Assembly: GCA_003864495.1 (NCBI GenBank)
Contig: ML133422.1
Span: forward strand, 2,969,601-3,033,600
DNA: 64,000 bases
From: Nemopilema nomurai
Lineage: Eukaryota; Cnidaria; Scyphozoa; Rhizostomeae; Rhizostomatidae
Direction: 5' to 3'
The position numbers and the translations under genes were made by a program. Positions 37,001-60,806 of this stretch are shown piece after piece. Position 1 is the stretch's first letter, and each line of letters starts with the position of its first letter. The notes under the pieces are model-generated. The model was not told where the DNA came from and ran no database searches. It worked only from the letters and a program-made list of their open reading frames with translations.

Positions 37001-38712
37001 GAACGACTTCCTTATCACTAGACAATATAGATTGTAGCCTAGTAGAGTATATAATCCAACAATGAAATTACAATCGTTGTTTGTTGACAATAGATGGTCT
37101 TTGAATTACCCACGCTTTGCTCATGCCACGTCATGATAAATGTTTATTGGCCCTTCAATCTGGTCTTCATATTGTGGAATTAACACGAGAAGGCAATTTA
37201 AAACGTTTTATAGCTGCAAAGGGGCTGCCTAAGTGCTCTGTCGTGGTGTACTTTATGTGAAACAAAATGAATGGATACAGCTAAGCACAAGGATAATAGC
37301 GTTGGTACTTCAGCTACATAGATCATGAATGTCATTGGCAGTACTAAATAAAATACATAATCAAAGATTGATTTTTTAATTCGTCTAAATTCGAGGAGAA
37401 AATGATGGGTGCAGGGGTAAGCAGGGAGTGGTCCTAAGAGAATTTGGGGGCTCCATCAAATACATCGGCTTCGTCCCCCAATGTTTGATGGCTGGCTCCA
37501 CCTCTGCCCCCCTGCTTCTTGTGTAGCCTTGATAGACTGGCAATATGCAATATGTCCACTATGTTCACCCCCTCCCCCAACTATAAGGAAACTTCCTACA
37601 ACTTTCATGAAGGGCATGGTAACTAACATATGTGGCTCAAAGATTTGGAACACAAATATAGCTAATTGACATCACCTCTAAAGGTGCCCCTTCACAACCC
37701 TTTTCTGCCTATATGTTTACCCCCAACCCCAAACTATAAAGAAACTTCCTACATCTTTCATGAAGGGCTGTACATGTCGACTTGCTCCAGGTTTTATCGT
37801 GTAATCACAGTTTAAAAACTAAGCTATTAATTTTACACCTTAAGTCAGTACCCTATAGAACCATTCTGGACGATGCCTCTAATAGATATCAAACATGTAC
37901 TAACAAGGGAGTTCCTACCATCGCAATAAGCAAAAGTAATTTTACCAGTCCTCGATCATTAAAACAAGCGAGTCACCACTGTGTAATACACGGATAATCC
38001 GATTCTCGCGATTTTCAGATGAATCGACGGTTTTTGAAATCGTGATTCGATGTTAAGAATTCTTAATAATTGATAGCGGTACTTCCACGAACGAGCTTCG
38101 GGATATCTTCTAACCAAAAACTCGATTTTGTTTGACCATTCTATTTTTCGGATTTGGATTAGGCCTTTTTACGTGATAGCCTGCTAATGGATGTTAACCT
38201 TAGGTGCTCGTTAAAATTAGGGATAAAAATTGAGTATTGTTTGATATAAGGCACTGTTGAGTAATCTGTTTACTTGTGATAGAAAAAGCCTTGGTTTTGA
38301 TGCGTCTATGTACACAGAAAATAACGTTTATGACTACCAAAATTACCTGTTGTACCTATCAATCCATTGTCATTGTGTCAGAAGAACTCAGGGAAATAGT
38401 TGATCAAAGAATCCGTTCTATTAACCTTGGTTTGCCACAGGATTAAGAAATTACAGTCCAATGCAGAATGGGACTAACTGAGGATCATTCTTTGCTCGAA
38501 AGCAAAAGGTTCGGATGGCTCCAGTCCCCAGTCTCTGGATGATTAAAAGGTGAGGTAAATCTTTGATGAACATAATAATTATTATTTGTAACTTTTAGCT
38601 ACAAGCGTGATTAAGGACTTGCAGGGGAATTCAAACAAAAATTTGTCTCGATATAAATTCAAGGAAATTTGCTTCCGACATTCAGGTAAAATTGTTTGGC
38701 TTCTCTGTACAC

Positions 38713-38865
38713 CTGTATGTGTGTTCGATTAATAACAAACGGTACAATGAGCCGTGTCTTGATTGCAATGGGGGACAGTAAGGATTCTGTCGCAAAAGGG
38801 TTATTCGCCTGTGCAAACCATTGTGCAGCTCTTTGTGTTGCCAAGTCCATCTCTTGCAGGGACAT
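38713..38865 (-). other. Exon-like open frame (51 codons), unassigned
   Basis: Starts at a true ATG (MSLQEMDLATQRAAQWF), stays open for 68 codons, and meets a possible donor (CAG then GTGTAC) after 51. The composition looks protein-like, but I recognise no family and found no partner exon. It may be chance. Confidence 0.15.
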
Positions 38866-39356
38866 GTCTTAAAACAAGAATCTCATTCCTTTGATCATCT
38901 TGGCGAAACTATTGTTATTCAAATGGCTCAGGGTTTCACTTGAAATATGGAAATAGGAAGCACAATGTCTGAAATCTGGAAAAAGGAAACATTATCAACA
39001 TAATTTCACTTCAATGATAACTAACAGCATTATACAGGCAAATGTATACAAGAAGCCATTTTTGCTGTCGTTTGTGATTGGTGAGACATCTCTATGACAT
39101 TATAAAAATCGTTTTCTGAGAATCACAGCTCGTGCAGCAAAAACAATCTATTGTCATTTGACAGGCTAACAAACTTAGACTGTGACTGTAGGCCAGGAAA
39201 AGGCATATTTGCTAAACTTTAAGTTCAGTTGGGGAGGGGGGGGCAGGAGTAGGGTGCTGACGATGAGGGTGAGGGTGGAACTGTGCACTGTTCCAACAAG
39301 TTACCGATGCTTCGATAGTTGCAATAAGAGAAGCAAGTGAGCGCTAGTCTGAAAGT

Positions 39357-39415
39357 TCTACTTCTACTACTTCTACTTCTTCTTCTTCTTCTTTCTTCTT
39401 CTTCTTCGTCTTTTA
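39357..39415. repeat. (CTT)n / (CTA)n microsatellite
   Basis: Imperfect pyrimidine trinucleotide tract (CTACTT then CTTCTTCTT) of about 60 bases. It creates an artificial poly-Leu/Ser frame on the plus strand. Confidence 0.85.
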
Positions 39416-42400
39416 CTAATCATTTTATGTTCACCATTAGGAAAGTTCTCCAAAAATTACGCAGCCGATTCAAACGATCATGTGTATTTACATTTCGTTT
39501 TCAAAGGTCAGAATACCAGATGAGGTAACAAAACCTTGCACAAACATTAATTCGAAGTTTGTAAAGCAATCTTTAGAAACCGGCTCCTTTTACTGAAACT
39601 GAAGCCCAGGCTGGCATATAGAAACATAAGTAAACATTTCTTTTTCAAGCGACCTCTCCCATTCATCGGCTGAATTCCAGATTTGCTGTGGTTATTCAGG
39701 TTGGTTTTAGAAAGCCTAACTGTTTCAAAAGGCAAAGCAAATGGCGTTTTGCTGACTTTGGGGCTCTATATCAAGTCAAGGGGCACAGAGTAGTAGGGGG
39801 CTTGGGGGATGGAGTTGTTAATGCTAAGAACTATGCTAGGCTAATATAATTAGTTCATTTGGGCAACATTAACATATCTAAAACAATTTCTTAGATTTTA
39901 AAAGTACCACTTAAATGTTGTATCTAGCAGAGAACAGCCATCTATAGTAGATATGTTAGTGTCCCTTGTTCTTGTTGCTGCTGCTGCTCTTGTTGCTAAT
40001 GTCGTTATTGTTGCTAGTACTGAGAAAGTAGTGCCGTACCATGGGTGTATTATAAGCCTATCATAGGCCAATAAAAGGTTAATAGTGCCCTCGAGCCTCC
40101 AAACACAAACATGGAAGCAGTAATGGAGACATAACGCCGTCAACGCTTTTGTCTGAATGGCCATGACTGTCCATATAAATTTTTTTTAATTAATGAAAGA
40201 TGGAATCAGTTATAACCAAAAACATTTTGAAGAGATAAGACCCATTCTAAGATATTCACATACAAATACGCATATACGCAGACCAAGTAGTTCCCAGTCT
40301 CCTCTGCTTTCTCTTAGACACACATTGCCTAGGTCCTTTTATTTTACACGGTGCTTGTCGCAAAACAACTTTGTAGCAGTTCTCAAAGCTTCAATTAAAA
40401 TTTTGCTGTAAACGCAATCGTTTTCAGTTTTTTGAGTGACGAATTTCCCAATAAATTCAGTCAAACTTCTCTTCGCCATATTAATCGTCACTTTTAATAA
40501 GCTTTAATTTGACATCCAATCCCACCACAAGCTCTTTCTGGGCTCACGCCACCTAGATTTAAAATGTCTTGTTGACATGACATGCATTCTAATTTGTCCG
40601 TAGTCCTTCTTTGTTCATACTATTGATTACATTTCTTAACAGATAACTTCGCATTCCATTTCATTTCCAAGTATTACTTTACTGATTATCCTCATTGTTT
40701 ATCTAGACGAGCCAGTAAAAACTGGGAATGGTGAATTAAAAATAGTAATCAAAATATAGCGGTTCTGCAAAACATTTTCCCAGGGCTTGGTGTCGAAAAG
40801 TAATGTTATCCCTCCGGATTTCAACCCGTACACTCCGTGCCTTCACAGCGAGTAAATTATGCTCGCCTAATGAGCCATTTGCTTATGATTCTGTGCATTA
40901 ATTATTCATTCTAGCAGCGATATGAAATGCAATTTTCATCCTGCATCGATTAATGATTGTTTTCTAACAGCTCTTTAGAGGCCCGTCTTGTTCCCATTGA
41001 ATTGAATTCGTTGAGTTGGATTCAATTCAAAGCCAGCAAACTTTTTGACCCGAAATATTTGTACGGATAATGCCGGCGGATGATTCTTGCTAATTTGGCC
41101 TTCGTTTCGAAACCTTTGACTTCGTGCAGATAACATGGTTAAAGATACAGTCGTAAGTAGGCGCTAAGCTCTTTAGTTTGAAACCGTGCTGATTTCATGA
41201 ATGTTTTGATGCTTTCCATTAGGCCTGTTACCGGCACGACAACAAAATTGTAACAATGCTTGGAATTACCCGCTGAAAGTCGTTGTTTATTTTGAAAAAA
41301 CGGCAAATCTTGAAGTAACTTGACTAATAAATTCACTAAGCTAAATTAGCTAAATAGCTCTCAAAATACTTCCCTCTTGCGGGGAGAGGGAATGAATGAA
41401 ATTTTGTTGATGTCGGTTGGCAAGATGCTCAAAGGATAGATCCATCTGCCTGGCAATGAAAGTCAAGGGTAGGTAAACGGCGTAAAACCCATCTACCCTC
41501 GTAATTGATAACTATTTATGCCTAGGGTAACAAAAATTATGTTTCCAATAGATATTTCAGGTTCAAAGATCTTTCTTCGACAGTGGGTAAATAAATCAAA
41601 ACGGGAGGCAAACAGAAAGTGTCCAGTTTTTGCGCCCCCAATGTTTACTTGCTGAATAATAATCAGATGAGTTTGTAAACAAAAAGCTTTTGTACAAAAA
41701 GTTTGGCAGTTTATATGTCTTCCTTTGAAGCAGGGTGAATTTTGAAGGCTCAAAGCGTCTGTTTGTACTCCTCCGGCTCGATTCAAGTTAATTAGCATGC
41801 AAATCACAGAGAAGTCGCGGCGATTGACTGGATTTCTCAATTCCAAAACTTTTGCACTTCCTTTTGTGCAGGTGGGTCTTCAGGCGCTTCAATTAAAGTT
41901 TCCGAACCGAAACAATTTAGGATTTAATCTTCAATTCTGTTTTTCAACCATTCTCATGATATTTGCAAATCATTTGCTAGACAATCGCACGTAATTTTCT
42001 TAAAGTTCTTTCATGCCATTTCAATTACTGTAAAATTCCACCAATATTTTTTTGCCATGGGTTGAAGAAATACATGTAGCATTTTGTGAACCGTTTATAT
42101 ATTAATGAATGGAACCAGGGGTGAGATGGAGCAATTTAAGTATTTTGGATAATAAGCCAAAATCATTGAAATTTTTAAATGGAACATCCAAAAAGTATTT
42201 ATGTGGCCTTTTGGTGGTCCTAAGTGGATTTTTACTAGTGGAGGATTAATAGTGGAGAAAAGATGCAAGATATCTAGGTTGGATGTTTATCTTTATGTTT
42301 ATGTTTATGTTTATAAACTCAAACCCAGAAAATCTTGAGAAGTTTATTTACTTATTATACAGGCCTTTTCTATCTGTTGAGTCATGTTGCTTGAATTTCA

Positions 42401-44072
42401 TTACAAAACAACTTTGGTCAAGGACAACATTGTTATAGTTGCAGCTTGCAGATGATGTGATCTCATATAAAAAAGATGAATATGAGGTCCTGTTTAATTA
42501 TAGCAAACTAAGGAATGGTGAGGTATAGCATTTGAGACTGCTTTAAAAATGTGCTGAAAGAAGCAGTTTGCTTGAAATTGGTTTTGTTTCTTGCTATTTC
42601 TGTGGCAGGTGTTGCTAGACAAGTGAATCTCAGGTGACCTCAAGTCAAGTTGTTGAGCAAGTTATCACATATGATTACCTGATTACACCTCTTGGTTCAA
42701 GGAAAAAGAAAATTGAAGCTAAAAAATTTAGGCTTCATTGCCTGATTTGCATAGTAGGCTGTTTGTTAATTATATAAAGACATAAGCAATCAACTGAGAC
42801 AATGTGATATTAACTTAAACAATTCAACACATCCTACTCTCCAGTCATCTATAAATCATTGATTTGTAATTTTGAAATAAAGCCATCTGATCAGTTTAGT
42901 ATAACAAAGAGGAGACCTAAGGTTTGGAGTGAGTTGTCAAAAAAAGCCTGTGGAAGTAGAAAAGGGTGTGTTCATTTACTTGTTCAACTAACTTCAGCAT
43001 AAGATAAACTAGCAAAGACTAAAAACTTTCTAATGTACTTGGATATCCATCATTTACTTTTTCATAACTCTCTTTAAATCACACAATGGCTTCTAAGAGA
43101 TAATTGGTACGGTATATGAGACAACCGAGTTTCCAGTTACTGAAAGTAGAGTGATCATGATTCAGATTTAAATAGACATGCTCTTTTACAAAATCAGAAT
43201 CTTCCACAACAGACTACCTCTCACTTTATTAGATCTATGCAACTAAAATTGGTGTTTGGTCATGAAATGTCATCATATATGAGGATGATTAATTTGAAAA
43301 TATTTGTTGTTTTTAATACATTGAAGAATGTTGTGCTTTTGAAATGTGATATACAATATTTACACCATGACAATTTTGTTGCTTTAGATACATCTATCCA
43401 TATATAATTAAGTAGTAATGTTGAGGTTAAGTGATTGAAAAAGTTCTACACTGCAAATCTTGGTCTCCATATACACTGTTTGATTTTACAGTTGAATAAT
43501 ATCTGTAAATGATTTATCATCAGCTGTTGGGATTGCAATTACATACAGGCGGTGTGGTAATTGAAATGGTCCAGGGTGTGGTAGTTACAATGATTCATAG
43601 GAACTCCCTGCAAATTAACGACAAAACCCCTGAATGTGTCGTGATATTGTAGCAGAATTTGTTATCAACTGGACGGGTTGCGTTACAGAGAAACAAAGAT
43701 AGCCCCTGACTTTGAGATTCTGGCAATTCTCTTTAACAAAAATTGAATCATCGTATTGTTTTCAATTTCTTTTCGCAAGAATACGTGCATTCCTTTTGTT
43801 TGCTCCTGCCCACATCTATTGTTTTTGTCTGAACTAGAGTTTCAGGGAAGCGGCCACTCAATACGCATAGAAATGTTTTTCTTTGTTCGTCTTTGTATAT
43901 TGTACGTGCGTGCAACCTCAGTTCCCCTGTACTTTGCAACAGGTCAGCGGCTTTCTATACGTACTCCTAGAAACTCTAGTGTCAAGGCGACTGAGCTGTG
44001 TTTTCATAACCGGACCGTTCTAACTGTCGTGTTTTAGGACCCCCTAAGAAGGCGTATTCTACTTCCCAGTCC

Positions 44073-44111
44073 ATGAAGGCAGGAGAAAGGACGAGACTTG
44101 GGCTCTCATGA
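44073..44111 (+). promoter_or_regulatory. Upstream ORF in the STK33 leader
   Basis: A 12-codon ORF (MKAGERTRLGLS, stop TGA at 44109) ends three bases before the STK33 ATG at 44115. A second ATG at 44108 opens a frame that overlaps the STK33 start. Both could limit STK33 translation. A likely leader acceptor (GTGTTTTAG) lies just upstream at about 44038. Confidence 0.4.
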
Positions 44112-44114
44112 AAA

Positions 44115-54927
<10,813 letters not shown>

Positions 54928-56515
54928 CCTTGAGCGAGGTATGCCTCTAGGTCGTATGTAAATTCAGTGCAGAACTCGACTCCGGTTGGGAAACGACTTG
55001 TTTGTGTGACAGAAAGTTTGCCTGGTGTGGGAGACACCGACCTCCTTAGCCGTTTTGCAATGGTTTGTCTGATCAGTTTGTCTGATCGGTCTATCAACAA
55101 CGCCCCAGTCTTGGTTGAGAAGAAAATTGGGATAGGATTTATTGTTTGGTAAAGTTATCGCACTGGATCCTCACCAGTGATTTTAGCACATTTTACACCG
55201 ATTGGTGGTTGATTACCCATTATGCATTGCGCAAACCGACATTGAGAAGTGTCCCCAAAACTGGGGATTGTTTCAAAGATGGGAAAACCCTCTTTTTAGA
55301 CGACCGCACCCTTGTTTCTTTTGAGATATCAGAGCAGGCCCTAATCTTTATTTATTTAGCCACTAAGTATTCTGCTCTGCCCAAACCAGTCATACAATCC
55401 AGTTTACAGGGTTGGTTTATGGCCTTGGATCGTCTCGAAACGACGCGGTACGTTTGTGGGGATTAAAAAGCAAAGCATCATTTCTTCTAAGAAGATGAAC
55501 CACGCTCAAACGCGAAACTTTCTCTGTCCATGCCGCGAGATTGCATTTTAATACTATTTCCCTTTTTCTAACTTAGCAAGTTTATTTAGATTTCGGAGTA
55601 TGTGCCTAAGTTTCTCTTGTTATGGGCATTTGAAGAGTAATTGAGCTGGCTCATCTTATGACATTTAGTGTGCTAGTTGTTTGATATCACGATTATGGCT
55701 CTGTAAATTTGTCAAATTTGAATGAAAAGAGACAACTCGATTTATAGCCTTTTTGTTAAGTCCCCTATTTCTCCACATTTATGCCTTCTGCATTGCTCAG
55801 AGATTAGACTTGATGGCTTAGCTCAACCCTGCAGTGATGATTTCCTTTTTTGAACGGAATTGGGGTCTTAAAACTTAAATGCTCTTTACAGCTTCCTCAT
55901 GAAATTAATTGCAAGATAAAATACTGGATAGCCCCAGGAAGTTGTTTATATCTGTGCATGTCAAAAATGGGCTTACCCTTCAACAAACAGCAGAAATTGA
56001 GCCGTTTTTCCTAGAACTCCAAGATGACAGAACTTAGTTATTTCCATTGTGATAACATATCTATTAAGGAGTCAAACTCAGTTTTTTATTCAAACTTTTT
56101 AATGAGAAATTTATTGATGTAATTGACCTTGAGTAGATGAATGGCATCTTAAAAGAGCAGTTTTGCAGAGTTGGAGACCAAGAAAAATAATGAGTAATGT
56201 TTTGGCAAACAATTTACTGATTAAACAATTCCTAAAATGTATCAATATTCTGAGTACACACTTTTAACGAGAACATAACTTACCAATACAACAATGCAAG
56301 AAACCACCTTATTTGCCACTATCTTGTTATTCTGCGCATACGTGGCCTACCATTAATGCAAAGTGCATTGCATTTTACTTTACTAGACTATACTTGTCAA
56401 CAGAAGCACAAGAAAATGGGGGAAATGTATGATTAAAATTGGAGTTAGTGAAGCAGTTTGTAGCAGAAGATTCTGATTCTTTGAAACCACGCGCATGTCA
56501 AATAAACCAGTGTTC
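54928..56515. other. Interval between convergent STK33 and VDAC
   Basis: Holds both 3' untranslated regions. A 106-codon plus-strand frame at 55146-55466 has no recognisable domain and is probably untranslated-region sequence. No other gene seen. Confidence 0.5.
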
Positions 56516-58713
56516 TTAAGCCTCTAGATTGATACCCAAACCAAGTTTGTGTCCGGGTTGATCAAGGCTCTTTGCATTTATCAGCCCAGCTAAAGTGAGT
56601 TGGACACCCGGCCTCAAGCTCTGGACATAAGACAATCCTACTTGCAAATTGTTGTTGATTTTCAGCTAGAAAAAAAAATGGAAGACTCAGTTATTGAATT
56701 TACCAACATTTCCACAAAAAATTTGTGCAATGTAGATGAAATTATTTATGACATATTTTTATTGTGTTTTGAAACATTACAATTGCACCAAAATGATTCA
56801 GGTTCTGGTCAAGTTTGTCAAAGGTTGCAGTAAAGAAATTTTAGTGTGTAAGGAGTCTTTGGCTATATAAACAATACAATATAAGATTGATGAAGACTGA
56901 TAACCTCAATAGACTGGCGAGCAACTTATGTATCTATATACCTTGCATGAAGTATCCTTGTCAAACTGGTATTTGCCACCAACAAGAAGTGATGAGTTTC
57001 CACCTTCTGAAGACCACTTCAACATTGCTGAGGCTTCTAAATCCTTATTTATCTAAGTAGACAAAGAAGAAACTTGTTTAAAAACCAAATGAAACATGGG
57101 ATCTATGAATCCAAGTCAACAGCCCTCTGCATGCCTTGGAAGAAATAGAGTAGAACCGTTGTGATATCCCATCTTCTGTAAAAACTGCATAATATTTTAA
57201 CAGTTTCTACCTTCAAAATTACAAAAGACAAAAACATCAAGGCTCAAAGAAAGGATCTGCCATGAAACATTTGAACAAAGAACAAAATTCAAATGGAAAT
57301 CTATATATATATTGTTGTACTTTCTTGAACCCACATTGAACTTGTCATTTTCCATAATTTCCATAATGTTTGCCTGATCAAATATGATCAGAAATAATAA
57401 TGGCACAATTAAAATTTTCTTACTTTCTGGTGAATAGAACCTTGGAAGTCAGTTGCATCATTGCTAGAATACAAAATTTTATCTATGATTGATTTGTTTG
57501 TGAAGAAAATTAAACTTTAGCATCATGGATGCCTCCATTTCAGCAAATATCATCAAAACTTATCCATAGTTTAAATTGATAAAACTGATCAGAGGAAATT
57601 TCTGAACAGGTTAATTAGGGTCAAAGTGGTTTCACTTGTGCAAAACCTGTTTTATGAATGTTCAAAGATCAGAGTACCATAAGAAGAGAATTGTTTACTC
57701 AGTGAGAAACTTACACTGAGGAATGAAGGGCAACATCGCCATTCTTGTAGGTAAGAGAGACATTGTTGGCAACCAGCTTAGAGTTAGCAGTGTCATAGGA
57801 CACCTGGTAGCCACCCATAAATCCCTTGTAGCCAACTACAGTTGAGCCATGAACAGTTGGGCCAGCAAAGTCAAAATCAATATCAGCAGTGGAGTGCATG
57901 TACTCATTTCGGTATGCACTCTTGACTCCAGCAGACTTCTTGGCACTATTTGGCTCAAATGATGTATCAAAGGTAAACTTTAGCCCCTTGGCAAGCTGGT
58001 CTTCAATGGTAATTTCAGTTGACAGTTTGTTATCAGTGTTCCACTTTTCTAAAAAGGTGACTCCATAATCAGCACACTTGTATTTTGTTTCCAGAGATGC
58101 AGCGACTTTGCCAGTGTCTGTGTTGTGGGTGCCATTCACACTGAATTCCTGAGAATAACGAAATATGAAGATGATAAAAATAAACAGCTGTGCAATAGCC
58201 AACTATTTACATTTAAAAACAAGAAAAACAACAATGACACAAAATTTTATTGGAACCACATCCTTGAATTAGTGTTAATATGAATGGTAGCATGCTTAAA
58301 AATGCATATATATATATATCAAAACTGTTCCATTATGAGCATATGATGTTAGGTGTGGTTTCTTTAATCTTGTAAGATATTTTTAAATAATAATGATGCT
58401 TGGGCACCACATTCTAGATTAATATTTCACTAGAACAAAGAAAATACAAACCAGTCCATTTGAAGCCTTTGTTTTTCCATCAAGCTTGACAGACCCAAAA
58501 TCTAAATGAAAACAGAACATAAACACTTTGCTACCGCTAAATTTATCATTGAAGTAAATTTTGCTAGTACATGATTGATAACATCACTGGATTCCTGATT
58601 AAAAACAAATCTAGAAAAGAGACCAAAAAGAGATGAAACGTACAGAAGTTTTTATTCAGAAGATCCTTAGCTTCTTTTCCCAAGTCAGCATACTTTGGTG
58701 GGTTGCATGCCAT
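56516..58713 (-). CDS. VDAC: Voltage-dependent anion channel (mitochondrial porin)
   Basis: Beta-barrel channel of the mitochondrial outer membrane that passes ATP, ADP and other metabolites. Six coding exons join in phase: 58713-58644, 58501-58452, 58148-57715, 57463-57424, 57052-56942 and 56665-56516. The product is 284 residues, the usual VDAC length. The N-terminal helix is visible (PPKYADLGKEAKDLLNK). KLDGKTK, NTDTGKV and LETKY, EKWNTDN, IEDQLAKGLKFTFD, IDFDFAGP and GYQVSYD all match the family. The last exon carries LRPGVQLTLAGL and GHKLGLGINLEA, the conserved porin C-terminus. It cannot be assigned to VDAC1, 2 or 3; an invertebrate usually has one ancestral gene. The large exon 3 codes for half the protein. 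It is head-to-head with SPMIP2, 2.1 kb apart. Confidence 0.97.
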
Positions 58714-60806
58714 TTTGAGACCTAAAATGAAACTGACTATTTCAAACATTGCAACATATGCCACACATTTGACTAATATTTGAATATATTTTCAATTACA
58801 TCAGATTACAACTGAAAGCTTCCAGACATTTTGATGACTAAACCGAGTGATATACACAGCAGGGCATCTGCCCATGTAAACAGCAAATTGGGTAGTCTCT
58901 AACGTTGGGAAAACCGAAACTTTTTTAACATATAATGTAATTCTCTAAAGAACCCAAGTGCCATCAAAGTGAATGACACTTTAATAGAAAAACCAAGACC
59001 GGTTCTTACAAAAATCATTAATCTTTATATGCAGACCAGCTATTGGACAAACATCCGGCGTACTTTCATGGTGTTTAAATTCGTTTTCTTTTGCAGGTCA
59101 CGATAGACCAGATTTCTCACCTTTTGGCATCAGTCACAGCAAACTAAGCCTCTAAGTAATTTTAATTGAATTATGCAACAAACGGCCTACTTCAGTAATG
59201 GTGGGAGATTAAAAAGTTAATTCAAACGTCGTCAATTAATCGCAAGTTTATTGCAAAATTGTATCACTCTCGATGTCTTGATCAAACCTAGGTTGCTACC
59301 CAACTGTCCACATATATAGTTTCCTATATTTCAGGTCACAACTTGATTGGGAAACGCCTTTTGTGGAAACAAAGAGTAGGCCACAAATGTCAGTCGGCTC
59401 CGAAACCAAATGTGTGAGTTAGGTCATCCAGCTCGATATCTTAAAACAAATTCAATGCATGTAAACTTTGCAGAATAATTGAAACAAGATTACACTTCCA
59501 AATATCTAACAAGTTTTGTCTAATCAAAGAGTAGGGAGTTTTTCATACCTTTTAAAAACAGATGTATGAAACAGACCTCAACTGCCGTAAAACATGTGCA
59601 AGAGAATTTGCCAATGAGCTTGGATTGCAAGGCACAATCGAAAGGAGTGCATCATGGGAATTATACAATGCATTGTGGGAGCAATGCGGTCAACGGTGAA
59701 TTTTCTTGGGACGAAAATCGGACATTTGCTCGCATTCTCCAAATCACTTGGTTTTGTGGGGCACTGTTGGAAATCATCACTGCAAATATTCATGGCCTGA
59801 TGTGTGGAAATGGTAACAGATATGCTTAGATTGAAATAGGGTTAAACGAAAAATTTCAAAGAAAAAAAATAATTTTATGGCGAGAAGCTTAATGTTGCAG
59901 GTCATTTAAATAATTTCATTCATTGTCATTTGAGCAAATGTTGGGGCACATGAAATGGGGCATAAAAATGGAAAGAAGGGGCCCCGAGATGTGGGAGAAG
60001 GAAAGTGGCTCTGGGGCGTACCCCCATGGCTTCCTTAACATCATCATCATAACCATCTTCATCAAAATCATTTATGATAGCTTAACAATGGGCTCACCTG
60101 CTAGCCACGTAGCTGCAAAGGGCCCGGGGGCTGTCGCCTATAAATGAAAACTCTGAGAAAGTCATCCCCCCTCTTTCTACTTGTTCCTTAAAAAGTAAAA
60201 AACCTACAACCCAAGCCAAAAAGCTCGACCCTCATTTAATTTTGATGGTTCTTTCGAACCCCGCTCTACTTCTAAGTCTCCTGAGAAAGTTCAAGCCATT
60301 GTGTCTAAACCAGTTAAGTTTCTGAGTTTTTTACAATGTGCAAAAGCTTTTCATTTTGCCGTATTATCATTGACTTTCAACGCCAACAAATACACGTAGC
60401 AGCAAGTCACTAATTTCTCTAGTGATACATTTCATTGATTCAAATGAGATTTTTTGCAACATACAATTAACTGCCTAAGTTTAATTGTATATGCGAAACT
60501 TTGAATTTAATACGTATAATTTTTCATTTTTGCTCGACAATCTTTGGCTATGTAAAAGTCAATTTCTTTGCTCCTGAAAGATTGTAGGAACTTGCCCTTC
60601 ATCCACTTTCGATGTACACCATCTATTAACTGAATTCCTCTTTTAAATGGAACAGACTGTTAAAAACGTTACAGCATTTTAAGGGCACGGAGAGATGTTG
60701 GGGGAAGAGACACTACATTCTCTGATCTTTTGGTCCTCAACATTGTCTGACGTCAAATGAGAAATCACTGCTATCACCTTGGCAACTGCAAGGGTCAAGA
60801 GCCAAA
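58714..60806. other. Intergenic region between divergent VDAC and SPMIP2
   Basis: Contains both promoters. The 87-codon frame at 59566-59829 and the 74-codon frame at 59923-60147 match nothing I know. No repeat array is evident. Confidence 0.45.

Larger units (their letters stand above)
31743..44038. other. Gene-poor interval of about 12 kb
   Basis: I find no gene with family support. Minor items: a candidate 5' exon for gene B near 34032, an exon-like ORF at 38865-38713 (minus), a (CTT)n microsatellite near 39360, a pair of short diverged direct repeats near 37565-37620 and 37710-37765 (ACTATAA-GAAACTTCCTAC), a short (TTTATG)n run near 42283, and a stretch rich in homeodomain-type TAAT sites at 40830-40985. 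Most open frames here are under 100 codons and overlap on both strands. Confidence 0.4.

Noticed and set aside
39337..39528. Poly-Leu/Ser frame
   Set aside because: Created by the (CTT)n microsatellite.
41493..41846. 117-codon minus-strand frame
   Set aside because: No motif, no splice context and no repeat support; consistent with chance in a long window.
55146..55466. 106-codon plus-strand frame downstream of STK33
   Set aside because: Lies in the likely STK33 3' untranslated region and matches no family.
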